Positions 59,811-64,000 of a stretch of DNA of 64,000 bases are shown here, one piece after another. The notes beneath the pieces were generated by a model that worked only from the letters and a program-made list of their open reading frames with translations, made no database searches and was not told the DNA's origin. Source of the DNA: Thermoleophilia bacterium (lineage in GTDB: Bacteria > Actinomycetota > Thermoleophilia > Gaiellales > SKUG01); NCBI GenBank assembly GCA_025964555.1, contig JAOPYQ010000027.1, positions 47,462 to 111,461 on the forward strand, read 5' to 3'. How positions within the stretch are numbered: position 1 is the first letter of the stretch; each line of letters starts with the position of its first letter. The position numbers and the translations under genes are program-made.

Positions 59811-60800
59811 ATGACGATCGAGATCCAGCGCGTGACGCGCTCCTTCGGCGGACACGTCGCCGTCAACGACGTGTCACTCACCATCGGTGACGGCTCGCTC
59901 ACCGCACTCCTCGGCCCGTCGGGCAGCGGCAAGTCGACGCTGCTGCGCATCGTGGCCGGCCTCGAGGTCCCCGATGGCGGCACGGTCGTCATCGGCGGAC
60001 GCGAGGTGACGCGCCTCAAGCCGCAGGATCGCGGCATCGGCTTCGTGTTCCAGCATTACGCCGCGTTCAAGCACATGACCGTGTACGAGAACATCGCGTT
60101 CGGCATGAAGATCCGTCGACGCCCCAAGAAGGAAGTACGCGACCGCGTGAACGAGCTGCTCAAGCTCGTGCAGCTCGAGGGGTTCGCGGAGCGCTACCCG
60201 TCGCAGCTGTCGGGCGGCCAGCGCCAGCGCATGGCGCTCGCGCGTTCGCTCGCGATCGAGCCTGAGGTGCTGCTGCTCGACGAGCCGTTCGGTGCGCTCG
60301 ACGCCAAGGTTCGCCGCGAGCTGCGCACGTGGCTGCGCCACCTGCACGACGACATGCACGTGACCACGGTGATCGTGACGCACGACCAGGAAGAGGCGAT
60401 GGACATCGCCGACGAAGTCGTGATCATGGACCACGGCGTCGTCCAGCAGGTCGGCCAGCCACGGGACGTGTACGAGCATCCCGCGAACGAGTTCGTGATG
60501 GGCTTCCTCGGGCCGGTCAACGAGGTCGACGGCGGGCTCGTTCGCCCGCACGACCTGGAGATCTCCGAATCGCCGCTGGACGGCGCTGCCGAAGCGCATG
60601 TCGAGCGGATCGTGCACCTCGGCTTCGAGGTGCGCGTGGAGATCGTGCGAGCCGACGGCTGGAAGCTCTGGGCGCAGCTCACGCGCGACGAGGTCGAGAC
60701 GCTCGGCCTGCAGCCGGGTCAGCTGGTGTGGGTGCGCTCGCGACGCGCGCGAACGTTCGAGGACGATCCTCGAGCGGATCCGGTGCCGACGCAGGCCTGA
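59811..60800 (+). CDS. cysA: Sulfate ABC transporter ATPase CysA
   Basis: 329 aa, 1 nt after cysW. Walker A GPSGSGKST, Q-loop VFQHYAAFKHMTVYENIAFG, signature LSGGQRQRMALARSLAIEPE, Walker B LLLDEPFGALDAKVRRELR, H-loop VTHDQEEAMDIAD. A short C-terminal TOBE-like part follows. With the binding protein, CysT and CysW it completes the importer; no sulfate-reduction gene is adjacent. Confidence 0.95.
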   Translation: MTIEIQRVTRSFGGHVAVNDVSLTIGDGSLTALLGPSGSGKSTLLRIVAGLEVPDGGTVVIGGREVTRLKPQDRGIGFVFQHYAAFKHMTVYENIAFGMKIRRRPKKEVRDRVNELLKLVQLEGFAERYPSQLSGGQRQRMALARSLAIEPEVLLLDEPFGALDAKVRRELRTWLRHLHDDMHVTTVIVTHDQEEAMDIADEVVIMDHGVVQQVGQPRDVYEHPANEFVMGFLGPVNEVDGGLVRPHDLEISESPLDGAAEAHVERIVHLGFEVRVEIVRADGWKLWAQLTRDEVETLGLQPGQLVWVRSRRARTFEDDPRADPVPTQA

Positions 60801-60807
60801 GCGCCGG

Positions 60808-61842
60808 TCAGTCCGCGGCGGCGAGGCGCACCCGACGCGTGCGCTCGAGTTCGCGTGCCAGCTTGTGGACCGCGCGTGGATTCGCGTGGACGCCATCGGG
60901 CGCGACCCGGTTCTCGATGAGGTCGGTGACCGTCCGGCGCAGGGCGTTGCGCTCCTTGGCGGTCGTCCCGTGACGCTTCGCGACGCGGTCGGCGATCGAC
61001 TTGACGAGGTCCTCGGGCGGCGTGCCGTTGAGCAGGCGCTCGGCCTCGGCGAAGTTGCGCGAGCGGCGCGGGTCGAGTCCCGCCATGCGCATGATCGCGC
61101 GCACCGAGGTGACCTCGTCCTGGTAGGGGCCGATGTCGTCGGCCCAGCGCCCGACGCCGGTAGGCACGTCGATGCCCATCGTCCTGCCGGCGTGCGGCAC
61201 GCGACCGGGCCAGCGTGCGAGCGTCTCGGCCTTGCCCTCGCTGATCCACGGGGCGGGCGCCTTCGAGCCGACGTGGTTGAGCTCGTGCAGCAGCGTCTTG
61301 GTGCCGCGACCGAGCGACGTGCGCATCGACGCCGACAGCTCGTCGCGTGGCGTGCCCGGATGCTCGAGCGCGTGGATGAGTCCGCGCGAGCGCTCGGGAC
61401 CCATGTGCAGCCAGGCACCCTTGCGCACCGCGACGGTGTCGCTGATGTGCGCGCGCGCTACGTCGAGCGCAGCTTCGTATGCCGCCATCGTCGGTGCGTG
61501 TCCGGGTCGGAAGCTGTGGACTGCGCGGTTGGCGAGATAGCCGACATCGCTCGTCGCGAGGGTGAAGCCGCGCAGGGGCGTGGCCGGCGAGCCACTCACC
61601 TCGTTGGCGAGGTCGAGCACGCCCTGCACGACCTGCCGTGTCTCCGGGCGCTTCCACAGGAGCCGTGCGGCCTTGGAGTCGGGTACGACGTCGTCGACCG
61701 ACGTCGCCCCGGCCCGCGTGATCCTGAAGCGGACCTGGTCCTTGAGCACGTCCGCGAAGTCGTCGCCTGCCAACGGCGCGTGCTTGAGGAACTGGCCCCA
61801 GCCAGCTCCCAGCTTCGTGCCGATAGAGGGAAGGACGGGCAT
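60808..61842 (-). CDS. Zincin-like protein paired with an ATP-grasp gene
   Basis: 344 aa. The central motif TLLHELNHVGSKAPAPWISEGKAETLA gives His186, Glu187, His190 and a downstream Glu202, the ligand set of gluzincin proteases. Flanking parts are helical and not like any named peptidase. No signal peptide. Starts 9 nt after the ATP-grasp gene stop, so the two form an operon. If active, it could cut the product of the ATP-grasp enzyme; untested. Confidence 0.7.
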   Translation of the reverse strand: MPVLPSIGTKLGAGWGQFLKHAPLAGDDFADVLKDQVRFRITRAGATSVDDVVPDSKAARLLWKRPETRQVVQGVLDLANEVSGSPATPLRGFTLATSDVGYLANRAVHSFRPGHAPTMAAYEAALDVARAHISDTVAVRKGAWLHMGPERSRGLIHALEHPGTPRDELSASMRTSLGRGTKTLLHELNHVGSKAPAPWISEGKAETLARWPGRVPHAGRTMGIDVPTGVGRWADDIGPYQDEVTSVRAIMRMAGLDPRRSRNFAEAERLLNGTPPEDLVKSIADRVAKRHGTTAKERNALRRTVTDLIENRVAPDGVHANPRAVHKLARELERTRRVRLAAAD

Positions 61843-61851
61843 GAGCGAACG

Positions 61852-63228
61852 TCAGACCTCGGACTCGGCGATGGCGCCGTGGACCCCGCCGACCATCCGG
61901 CTGATCCGTGGTCGTCCGAGGTTTGCCGAGCCATCGACGGCATCGACGAAACTCGCGGTACGCGACACGCCGTGCTCGCGGATGTGGATGATCTCCTCGA
62001 CCATCTTGCGCACCACGGGGTTGTTGCCCGCGCCGAGCACCATCTCGGTGCCCTTGGTACCGGCGCTCGATGCGGCCTCGCCGATGACGACCGAGTGCTC
62101 GGACTTCGACACGGCCTCGGCCCAGGACATGGTGCCGTCGGCGACCGCCTGCTGGAGCTTGGCGTTGCGCTCCACGGTGCTTGCCGTGATCGCCTGTCGT
62201 GGGAAGAAGTCGAGGCCGACGTGCAGCGGCGCGTGCGGCGATCCTTCTGCGAGGACCCGAGCGGCCTTGATGGCCTGCTCCTGCTCCCAGGGCGACAGTT
62301 CGTAGTGCGTCGGGAACCCGTCGTTTGCGAGGTTCGGCGTCATGCCGCCGACCTTGCGATTGCGCACGTAGGAGTTCGCGATCTCGAAGTCCTGCTTCTC
62401 GCTGCTCCACACCATGTGGACGCGGATGTCCTGGTCCTTCGCGAACGGCAGGAATTCCTGCACGACGAAGTCGGCTTCCGGATCGGCGGCGATGACCTTG
62501 GCGATGTCGTCGTGGGACTGCACGAAGTGCACGTCCTTGCCGCCCAGGCTGTTGACCTTCTTGAGCACGGCGGTGTCGGCGCCGAAACGCTGCGTGATCT
62601 TGTCGAACGCAGCGACGGCCTCTGCCTTGCCGGTGACGGGGATCGTGTCGGCGAGTGCCAGCCCGGCGGCCTTGAGGCGATCGTTGGTGATCGACTTGGA
62701 GCCGGCGCGCTGGATGAAGCCCAGGTCGGTGAGCGCGGTCGCGCCGTCGACGGACTGGATCGCCGCGATCTTGTTGAAGTGCGTCTCCTTGAGGTTGCCA
62801 CCGCCCCGGAACAGGAAGAGCGTCTCGCGGCCCTTGCCGGCGAGCAGCATGCCGTCGGCGCCGGTTCCTTCGGCCAGGCGCACGAAGCCGCGGTCCTTGC
62901 CGACGCGCAGCGACGCGTAGTTCGTCGAGATGATGTCCTCGCCGGGGACCATGCCCTGCTTGACGGCCGCCTCGATGAGCGACTGCGTCGTCTTCGGCGG
63001 GGTTCGGCCGATTCCGACGATCACCACGCGCGGGCGCATCGCCTGCGGCGCATCCATCGCGAGCTGGATCGCATCCGCGGCATCGCGGTCGAACGTCGTG
63101 CCTACGGTACGGATCACGTCGTCGCCGGCGGTGACGAACGGCAGCGCGTGCTGCGCGGTCTCACCGGCGCGTGGCACCACGCGAACTGCGGCCTCGGCGA
63201 TCGCCGACACGTTGATTGGTCCTGCCAT
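61852..63228 (-). CDS. ATP-grasp ligase-like protein
   Basis: 458 aa; GGGACGAG upstream of ATG 63228. N-terminal 150 residues (VVIVGIGRTPPKTTQSL, LFLFRGGGNLKETHFNKIAAIQ) precede an ATP-grasp core: SITNDRLKAAGLALADTIPV, DTAVLKKVNSLGGKDVHFV (Lys and glycine-rich loop), DFVVQEFLPFAKDQDIRVHMVW and VGLDFFP. This order is that of RimK-type amide-bond-forming ligases; the last metal-binding Asn/Glu is not clear in the tail. Substrate unknown. No precursor peptide gene is recognisable nearby. Confidence 0.75.
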   Translation of the reverse strand: MAGPINVSAIAEAAVRVVPRAGETAQHALPFVTAGDDVIRTVGTTFDRDAADAIQLAMDAPQAMRPRVVIVGIGRTPPKTTQSLIEAAVKQGMVPGEDIISTNYASLRVGKDRGFVRLAEGTGADGMLLAGKGRETLFLFRGGGNLKETHFNKIAAIQSVDGATALTDLGFIQRAGSKSITNDRLKAAGLALADTIPVTGKAEAVAAFDKITQRFGADTAVLKKVNSLGGKDVHFVQSHDDIAKVIAADPEADFVVQEFLPFAKDQDIRVHMVWSSEKQDFEIANSYVRNRKVGGMTPNLANDGFPTHYELSPWEQEQAIKAARVLAEGSPHAPLHVGLDFFPRQAITASTVERNAKLQQAVADGTMSWAEAVSKSEHSVVIGEAASSAGTKGTEMVLGAGNNPVVRKMVEEIIHIREHGVSRTASFVDAVDGSANLGRPRISRMVGGVHGAIAESEV

Positions 63229-63377
63229 GACTCGTCCCACGCTCCTGCACGCATCCCCACGTGCTGGTTCCACACTCGGCGCACACCTGTCCAGGGTGCA
63301 CACCACGTCCTGCCAGTGTGTCGGGAGTGGGAGGCCGGCCGTTTCGTTCGACGACCGACACGAGCCGGCGCGCGTTG

Positions 63378-63539
63378 CTAGAGGTTGTGGCCACAACTCT
63401 GTGCGGCGCGAGTCGGCTGCGAACCGTCGCGCTGCTGCGTCCTCGGAAATCGACGGACTACCGTCCGCCTCATTCCTCGTCCTTGCATCGCTCGGTCCTC
63501 GCCGGCTCGCCACCGCGACGTTGTGGCCACATCCTCTAG
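63378..63539. mobile_element. 162-bp fold-back element with 20-bp inverted ends (MITE/REP-like)
   Basis: The arms 63378-63397 and 63520-63539 match as inverted repeats at 19 of 20 positions (one strand begins CTAGAGG and ends GGCCACAAC). The interior is also loosely self-complementary and ends in an apex hairpin CGGAC-N4-GTCCG at 63454-63467, close to the exact centre, so the whole element folds on itself. The left arm holds the palindrome GTTGTGGCCACAAC. It fills most of the gene-free 63229-63535 and its right end includes the TAG stop of the next gene. No target-site duplication is evident. Confidence 0.75.
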
Positions 63540-64000
63540 AGCAGGTTGAACGACCAGGTCTGGTTCGACTGACGCACGTTGCCGGCGGCGTCGCGCGCCT
63601 CGACGTACCAGTTGTGGACGCCCGGCAGCAGCGACGAGTTCGCGAGCGTGATGTTGTCGATGCGCCACTGCGCCGGGAAGTAGCCGGGGGCGCCAGTGCT
63701 CGCGTCGTCGCAATACACGGCGTAGTCGGGGTACGGCATGACTGCGGTGGCCATGCCCTTGAAGCAGCCGTCGGTGCCGATGCGGAAGCGGATGCGGACA
63801 TCCATGCCTGCGAACGTCGCCATCTTGAGCTTCGTCTGGACGATGCCTGCGGAGTCGCCGGAGAAGGCGTTCTGCTTGTAGATCGGGTGCTCGGCCGCGG
63901 AGTTGCCACCCATGACCGTGTGAGGGCCGCCCGCGTTCTCGATGATCTCGTAGGCACACTGAAGCGATGCGCCGTAGATCGCGAACGCGTTGTACTCGCA
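63536..64000 (-). CDS. Secreted Ig-like protein, 5' end beyond the window
   Basis: 154 codons read without a stop to the window edge, so this is the C-terminal part of a longer protein. It contains several aromatic and Cys residues (GTDGCFKG, YAVYCDD) and ends with GVHNWYVEARDAAGNVRQSNQTWSFNLL, an Ig-like strand pattern like the repeats of the propeller protein at 38370. Its TAG stop is inside the right arm of the fold-back element. Likely extracellular. Confidence 0.65.
   Translation of the reverse strand, partial: CEYNAFAIYGASLQCAYEIIENAGGPHTVMGGNSAAEHPIYKQNAFSGDSAGIVQTKLKMATFAGMDVRIRFRIGTDGCFKGMATAVMPYPDYAVYCDDASTGAPGYFPAQWRIDNITLANSSLLPGVHNWYVEARDAAGNVRQSNQTWSFNLL

Noticed and set aside
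60598..63381. Open frame of about 927 codons on the plus strand
   Set aside because: It runs antisense across the zincin-like and ATP-grasp genes and shows no domain; its composition is Arg/Asp/Val-rich as expected of a GC shadow.

Overview
The window is high-GC bacterial chromosome in which nearly every base is coding. Several things point to an actinobacterium, most likely class Thermoleophilia (Patulibacter/Conexibacter-like); the class is inference. These are the strong G/C third-position bias, frequent GTG starts, many ATGA/GTGA stop-start overlaps, a Thermus-type isocitrate dehydrogenase, an LPXTG wall-anchored protein and many start codons placed 6-7 nt after a TAnnnT -10 box (leaderless transcripts). 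No rRNA, tRNA, CRISPR array, phage module or transposase gene was found.

Layout. 0-6 kb: secreted CEMIP-like hyaluronan-depolymerase-type protein, zinc ribbon, small secreted protein, TerB-like protein, DUF3253 protein, histidine kinase. 6-19.6 kb: large glutamate synthase subunit (gltB), a divergent acidic orphan protein, topoisomerase IB, RTX-repeat membrane protein, rhodanese, two orphans, a flavodoxin-fold reductase, and a secreted beta-helix/collagen-like protein. 19.6-30 kb: trypsin-like protease, YciI protein, AEC permease, an unusual S15-type hydrolase fused to an ABC ATPase with its permease, glutamine amidotransferase, NlpC/P60 protein, HNH nuclease, and an LPXTG protein. 30-35.4 kb: one tightly overlapping minus-strand operon with an ABC ATPase, four ABC-2 permeases, a cyclic-nucleotide-binding-domain protein and a YjbR protein.

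35.5-46 kb: zincin-like protein, FAD oxidoreductase, propeller/Ig-repeat secreted protein, greA, second trypsin-like protease, GluQRS, a hydrophobic Ala-rich protein, EamA exporter. 46-56.4 kb: Lrp/AsnC regulator divergent from the exporter, cysteine dioxygenase with a membrane protein, M3 oligopeptidase, BI-1-like protein, a csaA/Ada-zinc/isocitrate dehydrogenase operon, a Pro-rich surface protein, second histidine kinase, an amidase-like membrane protein. 56.4-60.8 kb: Rrf2-family regulator without cysteines, divergent from a complete sulfate ABC importer. 60.8-64 kb: a zincin-like protein paired with an ATP-grasp protein, a fold-back DNA element, and a secreted protein cut by the window edge.

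Themes. Sulfur handling recurs (sulfate importer, Rrf2/CymR-like regulator, cysteine dioxygenase, rhodanese). Many products are secreted beta-helix, trypsin or Ig-like proteins. A second group of enzyme-like proteins (NlpC/P60, two HExxH proteins, ATP-grasp, several orphans) lacks signal peptides. The best candidates for something undescribed are the ATP-grasp/zincin pair, the four-permease ABC operon and three small repeat elements (36450-36562, 48337-48460, 63378-63539).
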